DNA of 42,405 bases from NCBI GenBank assembly GCA_902516625.1, contig CABXYU010000006.1:1-42405 (forward strand), written 5' to 3'. This document shows, piece after piece, positions 31,003 to 41,309 of the stretch (within the stretch, counting starts at the first letter, position 1; each line of letters opens with the position of its first letter). The position numbers and the translations under genes are program-made. The notes beneath the pieces were generated by a model, which worked only from the letters and a program-made list of their open reading frames with translations, was not told where the DNA came from and made no database searches. This DNA is from an uncultured Pelagibacteraceae bacterium (GTDB taxonomy: Bacteria; Pseudomonadota; Alphaproteobacteria; Pelagibacterales; Pelagibacteraceae).

Positions 31003-31480
31003 TAATTTTTTTAATTTTTTCCTGAAGTTCTTTGTAAACATTAAGTTTAAAATCAACCACAACCTCTGTAATCATATCTAAATCAATCCATTTCCACTCT
31101 AGGAATTCTGGCTTACTAGTTTTGATATTAATTTCATCATTATTGCCCAAGTATTTCATCAAAAACCATTTTTGTTTTTGTCCTTTGTATTTTCCTTTCC
31201 ATATAATACCTAATAGATGATCTGGAAGCTCATATGTTAACATTCCATCAATCTCTTGTAACAGCTCTACGTTTTTAATACTTGTCTCCTCTTCTAGTTC
31301 TCTGTAAGCAGCAGTCAAAAAGTCTTCACCCTTATCAACTCCACCTTGAGGCATTTGCCAAAAATTTTTAGGATTATCAATTCTTTTAGCAACAAAAACC
31401 TTATTTTCTTTATTAAGAACGACTATTCCAACTCCATTTCTAAGAGGTAGATTTCTAAATCTTTCTTTCATTTTAGCCAT
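30995..31480 (-). CDS. rppH: RNA pyrophosphohydrolase / Nudix hydrolase
   Basis: RppH removes pyrophosphate from the 5' end of mRNAs or cleaves dinucleoside polyphosphates. It has 161 residues. The Nudix box covers about residues 46-68 (GGVDKGEDFLTAAYRELEEE). RppH-like features are FRNLPLRNGVGIVVLNKENKVFVAKR, FWQMPQGGVDKGE and the later WKGKYKGQKQKWFLMKY. It could start at Met1 or Met4; Met1 lies in an 8-base overlap with ctpA. It is the last gene of the leftward operon beginning at rplU, and its end overlaps atpC from the other strand. Confidence 0.92.
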   Translation of the reverse strand: MAKMKERFRNLPLRNGVGIVVLNKENKVFVAKRIDNPKNFWQMPQGGVDKGEDFLTAAYRELEEETSIKNVELLQEIDGMLTYELPDHLLGIIWKGKYKGQKQKWFLMKYLGNNDEINIKTSKPEFLEWKWIDLDMITEVVVDFKLNVYKELQEKIKKIIN

Positions 31481-32612
31481 TTATCAATTTAATAGCATAA
31501 TTTAGTTGATTATCTGTTTTCGTTTTGATTCTAAAATCGTCACTTTCTTCACTAATTTCAATATCAGGAGATACCCCAACTTCTGAAATAGATTTTCCAG
31601 AGGGAAGATAATATTTAGCCACTGTTAATCTGATAGCACCATCGTTTTTAAGCGGAATAATTGATTGAACAGATCCTTTTCCAAAACTACTTTCACCAAG
31701 AAGTATTGCTCTTTTGTGATCTTTCAAAGCACCAGCAACAATTTCAGAAGCTGATGCTGATCCATAATTTATTAATACAATAAGTGTTTTACCATTGGTG
31801 ATATCACCTTTTCTAGCAAACCATTTTCTATTTTCAGAGATTTTTCTGCTTTTTGTAGAAACTATTTCACCGTTATCTAAAAAAAAATCAGAAATTTTTA
31901 TTGCTTGCGAAAGTAGACCCCCTGGATTATTTCTCAAATCTAATATGTAAGCTTTAATCTTTTTATTTTCCTCCAAATTTTCAATTTTATCTTTTATTTG
32001 TTTCCCACTATTTTCGTTAAATGAGGTAAGTCTTATATATCCAATATTTTTTTCAAGAAGATCTGCTTTAACAGACTGAATTTGTATAATTTCTCTTGTT
32101 ATTTCGAAAGTGAGAGCTTTTTTTTCTCCCCGTCTTCTAACAGTTAAATCAATACTTGATCCAACTGGTCCTCTCATAAGATCTACAGCTTCACTCAAAG
32201 ATTTTCCTTGAACTTGGACATCATTAATTTTAACAATATAATCGCCCGCTTTAATGCCGGCTCTGGAAGCTGGCGTATCATCGATAGGGGATATGACCTT
32301 TACAACCCCTGACTCCATGCTTACTTCAATACCAAGTCCTCCAAATTCACCACTAGTTTCAGTTTGCATTTCATTAAATATTTCAGGCGACATATAAGCT
32401 GAGTAGGGGTCTAATGATTGAAGAAGACCATTTATTGCTGAGTCCATACTCTCTGATTGGTCTATCTCTTCTACATACTCCTTATTTATTTTTTCAAGAA
32501 CTTCGCCAAAAAGATCAATTTTTTTATAAATCTCATTTTCAGCAGTAACGTCTTCTTGGATTATAAAAATAGAAATTATAATAAATAAGCCGATGATTTT
32601 TCTTTTAATCAT
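31473..32612 (-). CDS. ctpA: carboxy-terminal processing peptidase (S41 family)
   Basis: CtpA is a periplasmic serine protease that trims C-termini or degrades envelope proteins. It has 379 residues. A hydrophobic N-terminal segment (about residues 5-18) after MIKRK looks like a signal peptide or anchor. A PDZ domain occupies roughly 90-165 (GGLGIEVSMESGVVKVISPI, AGIKAGDYIVKIN). The Ser/Lys dyad is Ser287 in GSASASEIVAGAL and Lys312 in SSFGKGSVQ; the 25-residue spacing equals that of E. coli Prc. DLRNNPGGLL is conserved. It overlaps rsfS by four bases and rppH by eight. Confidence 0.96.
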   Translation of the reverse strand: MIKRKIIGLFIIISIFIIQEDVTAENEIYKKIDLFGEVLEKINKEYVEEIDQSESMDSAINGLLQSLDPYSAYMSPEIFNEMQTETSGEFGGLGIEVSMESGVVKVISPIDDTPASRAGIKAGDYIVKINDVQVQGKSLSEAVDLMRGPVGSSIDLTVRRRGEKKALTFEITREIIQIQSVKADLLEKNIGYIRLTSFNENSGKQIKDKIENLEENKKIKAYILDLRNNPGGLLSQAIKISDFFLDNGEIVSTKSRKISENRKWFARKGDITNGKTLIVLINYGSASASEIVAGALKDHKRAILLGESSFGKGSVQSIIPLKNDGAIRLTVAKYYLPSGKSISEVGVSPDIEISEESDDFRIKTKTDNQLNYAIKLING

Positions 32613-32959
32613 ATAATTAATTTTTCCTTTGGAATTAATTCAGCCCACATTTTTTCAAGTTCATAAAACTTTCTTTTTTCTGGATGAAAAATATGAACAA
32701 TTAAATCTATTCCATCTACAAGTTTCCATTCATTACTATCTTTGCCCTCAATTTTTGAATCTTTTAAACCGCTATCTTTGAACTTTTCTAGAATCTGTTC
32801 TGATAGAGACTGAATATGTCTCGAAGATGTTCCACTAGCAATAATCATATAATCAGCCATTGAGCTTTTATCTTTTAGGTCGATGCTTACAATGTCTTGG
32901 GCTTTATTATTGTCTAACGTTTGAATAATAATTTGTTTTAAATCTGAATTTTTATCCAT
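32609..32959 (-). CDS. rsfS: ribosomal silencing factor RsfS
   Basis: RsfS binds L14 and blocks subunit joining when nutrients are scarce. It has 116 residues. Family features are DNNKAQDIVSIDLKDKSSMADYMIIASGTSSRHIQSLSE, cited here as the stretch running from about residue 17 to 55, then DSNEWKLVDGIDLIVHIFHPEKRKFYELEKMWA. It lies 15 bases downstream of nadD and overlaps ctpA by four bases. The pairing nadD-rsfS is common across bacteria. Confidence 0.95.
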   Translation of the reverse strand: MDKNSDLKQIIIQTLDNNKAQDIVSIDLKDKSSMADYMIIASGTSSRHIQSLSEQILEKFKDSGLKDSKIEGKDSNEWKLVDGIDLIVHIFHPEKRKFYELEKMWAELIPKEKLII

Positions 32960-32974
32960 TAATAATTTAGACTA

Positions 32975-33499
32975 TCAAATTTTTCTTAATTGAGAAGATG
33001 AAATATTGACCTTATCAAACTCAATAAAATTCAAATTTTTCTTATTTAACCTTTTAAATGTCACTGAATTTAACGATTTTTTTTTATACCCATGTCGATC
33101 GAAAACAACAATTTTGCACTTTTTTGCTATTATTCTATATTTATGCCACTTATGAAAATTGATCAGATTATCAGCACCCATTAGAAAATAAATTTCAAAT
33201 TTTCTGTTTTTATAAAAATAGTTAATAAGGTCTATTGTTCTATTTGATCTGATTTCATCTTCAAAAAATTTTACTTCTATAAATTTTATTTTTCCAATAA
33301 CCTTTTTACACAATCTTATTCTAGAGCTTAGAGATGAATTGCTTTTTTCTTTAAAGGGATTTTTTTTGGTTATGGCCCAAATAACCTTTTTCAAATGAAA
33401 TCTTTTAAATGCCTCTTTTGAAATTGACAGATGTCCCTTGTGAGCGGGATCAAAAGATCCCCCTAAAATTCCAATCTTATTCTTCCTCTTTAAGACCAA
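32975..33499 (-). CDS. nadD: nicotinate-nucleotide adenylyltransferase, short C-terminus
   Basis: NadD adenylates nicotinate mononucleotide in NAD synthesis. It has 174 residues against about 200-215 in many bacteria. The nucleotide-binding motif GILGGSFDPAHKGHLSIS carries His20 and His23. FLMGADNLINFHKWHKY is conserved. The C-terminal ISSSQLRKI corresponds to the ISSTxIR motif that binds ATP, but the protein stops right after it, so the usual last helix of 25 or so residues is absent. Other frames after the stop do not restore it. It lies one base downstream of proA. Confidence 0.92.
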   Translation of the reverse strand: MVLKRKNKIGILGGSFDPAHKGHLSISKEAFKRFHLKKVIWAITKKNPFKEKSNSSLSSRIRLCKKVIGKIKFIEVKFFEDEIRSNRTIDLINYFYKNRKFEIYFLMGADNLINFHKWHKYRIIAKKCKIVVFDRHGYKKKSLNSVTFKRLNKKNLNFIEFDKVNISSSQLRKI

Positions 33500-33500
33500 T

Positions 33501-34750
33501 TTATTTCCTTATTTTACCTTTGCTTGATACATGATATTTATATGAAACTAACTGATTTAAACCAACCGGTCCCCTAGGTGGAAGCACATTTGTAGAAATC
33601 CCCACTTCGCCTCCAAATCCAAATTCACCACCATCCGCAAATTGAGTTGAAGTATTATGCATTGCTATAGAACTTTTTACGTTATTTAAAAATTTTTTTG
33701 CATTTTTATTATTTTGTGTAATTATACAGTCAGTATGCATTGTTCCATATTTATTTATATGTGTAATAGCTTCATCTAAGTTTTTTACACATTTTACTGA
33801 TACTGTTGATGATAAATACTCTTTTGACCAATCTTTAGCCGATGCTTTTTGAATTTTTCCATTATAAAATTTTTTGATTTTTTCATCTCCAATAATTTTA
33901 CATCCTTCAATTTCTAATTTTTTTAAAATAGAAATACCAAATTTATTTATAATTTTTTCATGTAAAAGAATTGTCTCTGTCGCACCACAAATTGCAGTAT
34001 TTCTTAGTTTTGCGTTGTAGATTAGATTTTTAGCCATCTTAGGATTTGCATCTTTATCCACATAAGAATGACAAACACCCTCCAGGTGTCCTATTGTAGG
34101 TATAGTTGAAAATTTTTGAACTTTTTTTACTAAACTTTTTCCTCCTCGTGGAATAATTACATCAATATACTTGTTCATTTTAGTCAACAAAAAGTCAACT
34201 ATATATCTTTTTTTTGCATCTATTAATTGAACAAAATTTTCATTTACTTTATTTTTTTTTAACGCCCGTCTAAATAATTTTGATAAAATTTTATTAGTAT
34301 TTAAGGCTTCTGAGCCACCTTTTAAAATCACAGGATTTCCAGACTTAAAGCATAAAGAAGCTACATCAGCAGTGACATTTGGGCGACTTTCGTAAATTAC
34401 GCCAATTACTCCGATTGGGATAGACACTTTAGAAATAGTTAATCCGTTAGGTCGTATCCATTTATCTAATGTTAAATTTGTAGGATCTTTTAATTGAACA
34501 ATTTTTTTTATAGAGTTGATAATTTGAGCTATTTTTTTATCATCTAAAACAAGTCTTTCTATAAGATTGCTTCTAATTTTTTTTTTTAACGCAACGTTGG
34601 TATCTTTTTTATTTTCTTTAATAATTAAATTTTTATGTTTTTGAATCAGTTTATAAAAATCTATTAAAACTTTATTTTTTAATTTATAGTTTAGATTAGT
34701 CTCAAAAGCTTTTTTTGATTTTTTCCCTATATTAAAAAGATTTAATTTCA

Positions 34751-34751
<1 letters not shown>
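33501..34751 (-). CDS. proA: gamma-glutamyl phosphate reductase
   Basis: ProA reduces glutamyl-5-phosphate to the semialdehyde in proline synthesis. It has 416 residues, the normal length, with an aldehyde dehydrogenase fold. The catalytic cysteine is Cys255 in RNTAICGATETILL. GVIGVIYESRPNVTADVASLCFKSGNPVILKGGSEA (about residues 114-149), DVIIPRGGKSLV and GHLEGVCHSYVD are family blocks. The C-terminal FGFGGEVGISTNVLPPRGPVG is intact. It shares one base with the proB stop, a TAATG-type coupling. Confidence 0.97.
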
Positions 34752-36842
<2,091 letters not shown>

Positions 36843-36858
36843 TTATTAAGTTGTACTA

Positions 36859-37113
36859 TTAATTGGGTTTTACTGAAACAAAAGTTCTATCAGATTTAGT
36901 TTTTTTAAAAACTACTTTCCCTTTTACAACAGAGAAGATTGAGTGATCTTTGCCCATACCTACGTTTTCACCAGGAAAAATCTTTGTTCCTCTTTGTCTA
37001 ACAATAATGTTTCCAGGAATTACATTTTCACCAGCATATTTTTTTACTCCGAGTCTTCTACCCGCACTGTCTCGGCCGTTTCTAGATGATCCACCTGCTT
37101 TTTTTGTTGCCAT
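36859..37113 (-). CDS. rpmA: 50S ribosomal protein L27
   Basis: L27 has an N-terminal tail that reaches the peptidyl-transferase centre. It has 84 residues. The start [20 protein letters not shown] is the conserved tail, followed by [22 protein letters not shown]. No N-terminal leader to be cleaved (the Firmicute type) is present. It is 12 bases downstream of rplU and 28 bases upstream of obgE. Confidence 0.99.
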   Translation of the reverse strand: MATKKAGGSSRNGRDSAGRRLGVKKYAGENVIPGNIIVRQRGTKIFPGENVGMGKDHSIFSVVKGKVVFKKTKSDRTFVSVKPN

Positions 37114-37125
37114 AATAAATCCTGA

Positions 37126-37524
37126 TTATTTTTTTGCCGTTTGTTTTGGCACATCCTTCTCTAATTGTTTTGTAATTTTCGCCGCTGTAGATAAAACTTT
37201 GCCATCTTTAGAAAAAATCTTACTTATTCTTATCATTGAAAACTTTTGTCTATGACCATTTTTTCTTCTTGAATTTTGTCTTCTTCGTTTTTTAAAAATT
37301 AATACTGTTCTGTTTTTACTATTTTTGATTAAATCGGCTTCAACTTTGGCACCATTGACAATCGGCGCTCCTACTTCAATCATCTTGTCATCACCATAGG
37401 CCAATATATCTTTAAATTCTATTTTTGAATTATCTTTAGAGTCTGGGAGTTTTTCAATTTTTAATATCTGGCCAGATTCAACTTTATACTGTTTTCCACC
37501 CGTTTTTATTACTGCGTAAGACAT
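37126..37524 (-). CDS. rplU: 50S ribosomal protein L21
   Basis: L21 is a large-subunit assembly protein. It has 132 residues. The core is clear (MSYAVIKTGGKQYKVESGQI, LIFKKRRRQNSRRKNGHRQ, and FSMIRISKI). A lysine-rich tail of about 30 residues, ending TKQLEKDVPKQTAKK, extends beyond the usual length of about 103. It is the first gene after the strong promoter at 37552-37579 and heads the leftward operon. Confidence 0.98.
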   Translation of the reverse strand: MSYAVIKTGGKQYKVESGQILKIEKLPDSKDNSKIEFKDILAYGDDKMIEVGAPIVNGAKVEADLIKNSKNRTVLIFKKRRRQNSRRKNGHRQKFSMIRISKIFSKDGKVLSTAAKITKQLEKDVPKQTAKK

Positions 37525-37551
37525 TTATAGATATATTTTTTTAATTATGGC

Positions 37552-37579
37552 AATATAGTCTTAGCTCTATGTTAGTCAA
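37552..37579 (-). promoter_or_regulatory. sigma-70-type promoter for rplU operon
   Basis: On the minus strand, TTGACT (37579-37574) is followed after 16 bases by TATATT (37557-37552). Both are close to consensus and lie 28 bases or more upstream of the rplU ATG. No other comparable promoter was seen between here and rppH, where genes are separated by at most 28 bases. This site probably drives the nine-gene transcript rplU through rppH. Confidence 0.7.
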
Positions 37580-37589
37580 GCGCAATAAA

Positions 37590-38309
37590 TTAGAAATTAT
37601 CCTTTAAATCTCTCAGTTTTGAAAAACTATTAACATCTTTCGCTTTAAGAAATATGTTGCATTCAATCTCATCACTTAGAATTGTTGGAATTGAGGGCAA
37701 ACCCTTTTCTAGTCTTTTTTTTATCTCAGATATTTTGTTTTTTAATTTTAAATTTTTACTATCATTTGCTTCACAAAATTTAGAATTTTGAATAGTATAT
37801 TCATGTCCACAGTATATTTTTGTATCAAGTGGTAAATTTTTTAATCTATTTAAAGAATCAAACATTTGCTTGTGTGTTCCTTCAAAAACTCTTCCACAAC
37901 CTAATGAGAACAATGTATCCCCAGTAAAAATTACTTTTTCTTTATAAAAATAAAAACAAATATGACCAGAAGTATGACCAGGTACATGAAAAATTTCAAA
38001 TTCAAAATTTTCCTCTATCCATTTTTGATTATTATCAACTAAGATATCAATTCCTGGAATTCTATCCTTGTCTCCTCTAAAACCAATTATTTTTGAGTCA
38101 AATCTCTCTTTAAGCTCTTTATTACCTCCTACATGGTCGTAATGATGATGAGTATTCAAAATATATTGTAATTTGATATTATTTTTTTTAATTTCTTTAA
38201 TAACTGGATCTGCTTCACTCGGATCAATTACACTCCCTATCTTTTTATTTTCATCAAATATCAAATAAGAGTAATTATCATTTAAGCAAGGAATAATTTT
38301 TATTCTCAT
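37590..38309 (-). CDS. gloB: hydroxyacylglutathione hydrolase (glyoxalase II)
   Basis: GloB hydrolyses S-lactoylglutathione to lactate, completing methylglyoxal removal. It is a metallo-beta-lactamase-fold protein of 239 residues. The dinuclear metal motif HxHxDH is His54-His56-Asp58-His59 in THHHYDHVGGN. Further ligands lie in VPGHTSGHICFYF, FTGDTLFSLGCGRVFEGT and YCGHEYT. The glyoxalase II-type GCGRVFEGT plus the C-terminal helical domain favour GloB over other members. It is two bases downstream of metW, at the end of the metX-metW-gloB transcript. Confidence 0.93.
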   Translation of the reverse strand: MRIKIIPCLNDNYSYLIFDENKKIGSVIDPSEADPVIKEIKKNNIKLQYILNTHHHYDHVGGNKELKERFDSKIIGFRGDKDRIPGIDILVDNNQKWIEENFEFEIFHVPGHTSGHICFYFYKEKVIFTGDTLFSLGCGRVFEGTHKQMFDSLNRLKNLPLDTKIYCGHEYTIQNSKFCEANDSKNLKLKNKISEIKKRLEKGLPSIPTILSDEIECNIFLKAKDVNSFSKLRDLKDNF

Positions 38310-38311
38310 TT

Positions 38312-38908
38312 TTATCGTTCGATCAAAAAAATACCTAAATTTGAACTTAGATTTTTAATATCAAGGTTTTTATCTTTAATTAGTGATGGCCTATTGTGCC
38401 GTAGTGCTAAAGATTTTGACAATTTAAATTTATTTTTTTTACTAAAAAAAACAAAGTCTTTAATGGTGCAAAGATGAATATTAGGTGTGTTATACCATTC
38501 GTCTGGTAAAGTTCTTGTAACTGGCATAGTACCTTTTAACAATAAGTGCAATCTAATCTTCCAATAACCAAAATTTGGTATAGTAACTATTGCTTGTTTT
38601 CCAATTCTTAAAAGTTCATTAATTACTTTTTCTGGGTCAAGAAATGCCTGAAGAGTTTGACTTAACACAACATAATCAAATGAATTATCTGGAAATTGCT
38701 CAAGATCTTTCTCGGCATTACCTTCAATTATAGTCAATCCTTTTGAAATACAATTTTGTGCTTTAGATTTTGAAATTTCAATTCCTCTAACGTCTACATT
38801 TTTTTCTTTAATAAGAAATTCCATTAAAATTCCATCGCCACAACCAACATCTAAAACTCGAGACTCCTTGCTAATTAAATCGGAAATAATTTTAAATTCT
38901 GGCTTCAT
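38312..38908 (-). CDS. metW: methionine biosynthesis protein MetW
   Basis: MetW is a class I methyltransferase-like protein that accompanies MetX in proteobacteria and is needed for its full activity in some of them. It has 198 residues. The SAM-fold motif is VLDVGCGDGILMEFL. MetW signatures are VVLSQTLQAFLDPEKVINELLRIGKQAIVTIPNFGYW, given here from about residue 80 to 117, and then MPVTRTLPDEWYNTPNIHLCT. It starts two bases after the metX stop. The combination metX-metW is a well-known operon. Confidence 0.95.
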   Translation of the reverse strand: MKPEFKIISDLISKESRVLDVGCGDGILMEFLIKEKNVDVRGIEISKSKAQNCISKGLTIIEGNAEKDLEQFPDNSFDYVVLSQTLQAFLDPEKVINELLRIGKQAIVTIPNFGYWKIRLHLLLKGTMPVTRTLPDEWYNTPNIHLCTIKDFVFFSKKNKFKLSKSLALRHNRPSLIKDKNLDIKNLSSNLGIFLIER

Positions 38909-38910
38909 AA

Positions 38911-40029
38911 TTATATCTCTGTATATGACTTATCTAAAAAATTTTTAAGGGTTTTAAGAAAATCAGGAACATCCAAAAGAAAAGAATCGTGTCCTTTATC
39001 TGACTCAATTTCAACAAAGCCAACATTTGCTCCAATAGCATTTAAAGCAATAACTATATCTTTATTCTCCTGAGTCGGATAAAGCCAATCTGAGGTAAAA
39101 GAAATTATAAAAAATTTTGCTTTTGTTTTTTTAAATGCATTAGATAAATTTCCATTATACTGTTTTGCTAAATCAAAATAATCCATTGCTCTAGTAATAT
39201 AAAGATAACTATTAGCGTCAAATCTATCTACAAAAACTGATCCTTGATATCTCAAATAGCTCTCTATTTGGAAATCTGCATCAAATCCAAATTTGAGATC
39301 GTCCCTTTCTTGAAGTTTTCTTCCAAATTTTTCTTGAAGACCTTTTTTAGATAAATAGGTGATGTGTGCAGCCATTCTAGCCACTGCTAAACCTTTATCA
39401 GGAACAATGTTTTTTGAAGTATATTTCCCATCCAACCAATTATGGTCTGCTGCAATAGCCTGTCTTCCCAATTCATTAAATGCAATATTTTGAGCTGAAT
39501 GACTTGAAGTACAAGCAATAGGCACAGCAGTTTTAGTTCTGTCAGGATAATTACTCACAAATTGCAAAACTTGCATTCCTCCCATTGAGCCACCAACTAC
39601 TGAAAAAAGTTTTTTTATTTTAAAAAAATCTAACAAATTTATTTGAGCATTTACCATGTCATTAATTGTTATAACGGGGAAATCTGTGCCATAAATTTTT
39701 TTTGTTTTAGGATTCTCGTGACTTGGACCAAAAGACCCCATACAACCACCAATTACATTTGCGCAGATTACAAAATATTTATTTGTATCAATTGCTTTAT
39801 TTGGACCTACAGCAAAAGACCACCATCCATCTTTATTTGTTACGGGATTACTTCCAGTAACAAATTGGTCTCCAGTCAAAGCATGAAAAATTAAAATTGC
39901 ATTGTCTTTGTTCTCATTTAGCGAACCATAAGTTTCATAAGCTAGAGGAAAATCACTGATAGTTTGTCCACAATCAAGTTTTAGTGGTTTGTCAATTAAT
40001 AAAGTTTTTAGTTTTTCTATAGCATTCAT
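38911..40029 (-). CDS. metX: homoserine O-acyltransferase MetX
   Basis: MetX acylates homoserine, usually with acetyl-CoA and in some relatives with succinyl-CoA, to make the acceptor for sulfur in methionine synthesis. It is an alpha/beta-hydrolase-fold protein of 372 residues. The triad is Ser148 in VGGSMGGMQ, Asp314 in TSDWLYP and His347 in [21 protein letters not shown] and [18 protein letters not shown] are family blocks. Acetyl versus succinyl specificity is not decidable by eye. It is preceded by a SAM-II riboswitch (40066-40116), which should lower its expression when SAM is high. The ATG at 40029 has no strong Shine-Dalgarno. Confidence 0.96.
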   Translation of the reverse strand: MNAIEKLKTLLIDKPLKLDCGQTISDFPLAYETYGSLNENKDNAILIFHALTGDQFVTGSNPVTNKDGWWSFAVGPNKAIDTNKYFVICANVIGGCMGSFGPSHENPKTKKIYGTDFPVITINDMVNAQINLLDFFKIKKLFSVVGGSMGGMQVLQFVSNYPDRTKTAVPIACTSSHSAQNIAFNELGRQAIAADHNWLDGKYTSKNIVPDKGLAVARMAAHITYLSKKGLQEKFGRKLQERDDLKFGFDADFQIESYLRYQGSVFVDRFDANSYLYITRAMDYFDLAKQYNGNLSNAFKKTKAKFFIISFTSDWLYPTQENKDIVIALNAIGANVGFVEIESDKGHDSFLLDVPDFLKTLKNFLDKSYTEI

Positions 40030-40065
40030 AATGAATATCTGCTGTTCGAATTGTGAGAAAAAAAA

Positions 40066-40116
40066 CTTTTTTAGCGGTTTTTTTAAAGCGCTCGCAATTC
40101 AGTTAAATCAGCGCAC
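40066..40116 (-). ncRNA. SAM-II (SAM-alpha) riboswitch upstream of metX
   Basis: Read on the minus strand, the 51-base element contains GCGCTGATTTAAC, then ATTGCGAGCGC, and after an A-rich joint GCTAAAAAAG. These are the conserved blocks of the SAM-II class described in alphaproteobacteria and crystallised from a Sargasso Sea metX leader. GCGCT (40114-40110) can pair with AGCGC (40092-40088) as stem P1. The order and length (about 52 in the class) fit. It lies 36 bases before the metX ATG and begins where the predicted promoter would start transcription. SAM binding forms a pseudoknot that represses the downstream gene. Confidence 0.88.
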
Positions 40117-40120
40117 TATT

Positions 40121-40149
40121 TTTGTACTAGAAGTTATTTATTATGTCAA
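40121..40149 (-). promoter_or_regulatory. promoter of metX-metW-gloB
   Basis: A perfect -35 box TTGACA (40149-40144) is followed, after exactly 17 bases, by TACAAA (40126-40121). A start site five to seven bases further on would fall at about 40114-40116, the first base of the SAM-II element. Confidence 0.65.
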
Positions 40150-40223
40150 ATTTTAATAATATTTTTACTAATACTATATAAAAAATTGTTATTTTAATTA
40201 TAAAGAGCCTAAAAATTTAAAAC

Positions 40224-41309
40224 ATGACAATTGCAAGATTTAAAAAAATCAATATAGAGGCATACAAACCAGGTAAATCCTCTATCAAGAAATTTAAGAG
40301 AGTTATTAAACTTTCTGCTAATGAATCTGCGCTAGGTGTGAGCAAAAGAGTAAAAAAAATTTTGATTTCCAAAAATATGAGAATTTTTAGGTACCCTGAC
40401 GGCAGATCAAGTAAACTAAGGGATCAAATATCAAAAAAGTTTAGATGCGATAAAAACAAGATAATATGTGGTGCTGGATCCGATGAAGTGATTCAAATGA
40501 TCTGTCAATTATTTTTAAAACCTAACGATGAGGTTATTGTTCCTCAATTTAGTTTTTTAATGTACAGAATTTACTCAAAAATAGTTGGAGCAAAAGTAGT
40601 ATACGCTAAAGAAAAAAATTTTAAAATATCTGTTTTAGAAATATTAAAGAAAGTAACAAATAAAACAAAGGTAGTTTTTTTAGCAAATCCAAACAATCCA
40701 ACTGGTACTTATCTTAATTCAAATGAGCTTCAGGAGCTAAGAAAAAGATTAAAAAAAGATGTACTGCTAGTTGTTGACGATGCTTATGCTGAATATATGA
40801 AAAATAAAGATTACACTTCTGGACTAGAGTTATTTAAGAATAAAAAAAATGTATTTATTTTAAGAACTTTCTCTAAAATTTATGGACTTTCTTCCTTAAG
40901 AGTGGGGTGGGGATATGGGCCAAAACATATTATAGATGGTTTGAACGTTATAAAACCACCTTTTAATGTAAATGAGGTTGCTCAAATGGCAGCTGTGGAA
41001 TCTTTGAATGATACAAAATTTATTAAACGATCTATAAAACATAATATAGTTCAAGCAAGTAAATTAAAAAAATTTTTAGAAAATTATGATATTTATTCTA
41101 ATGAAGTTTCAGCAAATTTTTTATTACTTAATTTTTCTAAATCTAAAACGAAAGCTAAATACTTATATGATAAACTTAAATCAAGAGGAATTATTTTGAG
41201 ACAAACTGAAGAAGGCTATAAGATTAAAAATATGTTAAGATTAACCATTGGTACTAAAAATGAGAACCTGAAGTTTATAAAAGCAGTAGAGAGTGTCTTA
41301 AAAAAATGA
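40224..41309 (+). CDS. hisC: histidinol-phosphate / aromatic aminotransferase
   Basis: This is a fold-type I PLP aminotransferase of the HisC family with 361 residues. PLP lysine Lys218 lies in RTFSKIYGLSSLRVGWG. Other motifs are LSANESALG, RYPDGRSSKLRDQIS, GAGSDEVIQ, FLANPNNPTGT and VVDDAYAEY. The family works on histidinol phosphate, but many members also transaminate phenylpyruvate, 4-hydroxyphenylpyruvate or prephenate. Its four-base overlap with tyrA suggests an aromatic role here, alone or alongside histidine synthesis. It is divergent from metX. The start ATG at 40224 has no clear purine-rich site. Confidence 0.9.
   Translation: MTIARFKKINIEAYKPGKSSIKKFKRVIKLSANESALGVSKRVKKILISKNMRIFRYPDGRSSKLRDQISKKFRCDKNKIICGAGSDEVIQMICQLFLKPNDEVIVPQFSFLMYRIYSKIVGAKVVYAKEKNFKISVLEILKKVTNKTKVVFLANPNNPTGTYLNSNELQELRKRLKKDVLLVVDDAYAEYMKNKDYTSGLELFKNKKNVFILRTFSKIYGLSSLRVGWGYGPKHIIDGLNVIKPPFNVNEVAQMAAVESLNDTKFIKRSIKHNIVQASKLKKFLENYDIYSNEVSANFLLLNFSKSKTKAKYLYDKLKSRGIILRQTEEGYKIKNMLRLTIGTKNENLKFIKAVESVLKK

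Larger units (their letters stand above)
40030..40223. other. 194-base divergent intergenic region between metX and hisC
   Basis: The left part holds the minus-strand promoter and SAM-II riboswitch of metX. The right part (about 40150-40223) is nearly all A and T and must hold the plus-strand start signals for hisC. Candidates such as TATATA at 40175-40180 or TATAAA at 40199-40204 lack a convincing -35 partner, so no hisC promoter is asserted. No ORF of meaningful size lies in the gap. Confidence 0.7.

Noticed and set aside
30985..31020. AT-rich near-palindrome and T-runs after atpC as an intrinsic terminator
   Set aside because: The possible stem is made only of A-T pairs and is not stable enough to be claimed as a terminator.
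40150..40223. hisC promoter
   Set aside because: TATA-like hexamers are present but occur everywhere in such AT-rich DNA, and none has a credible -35 box at the right distance.
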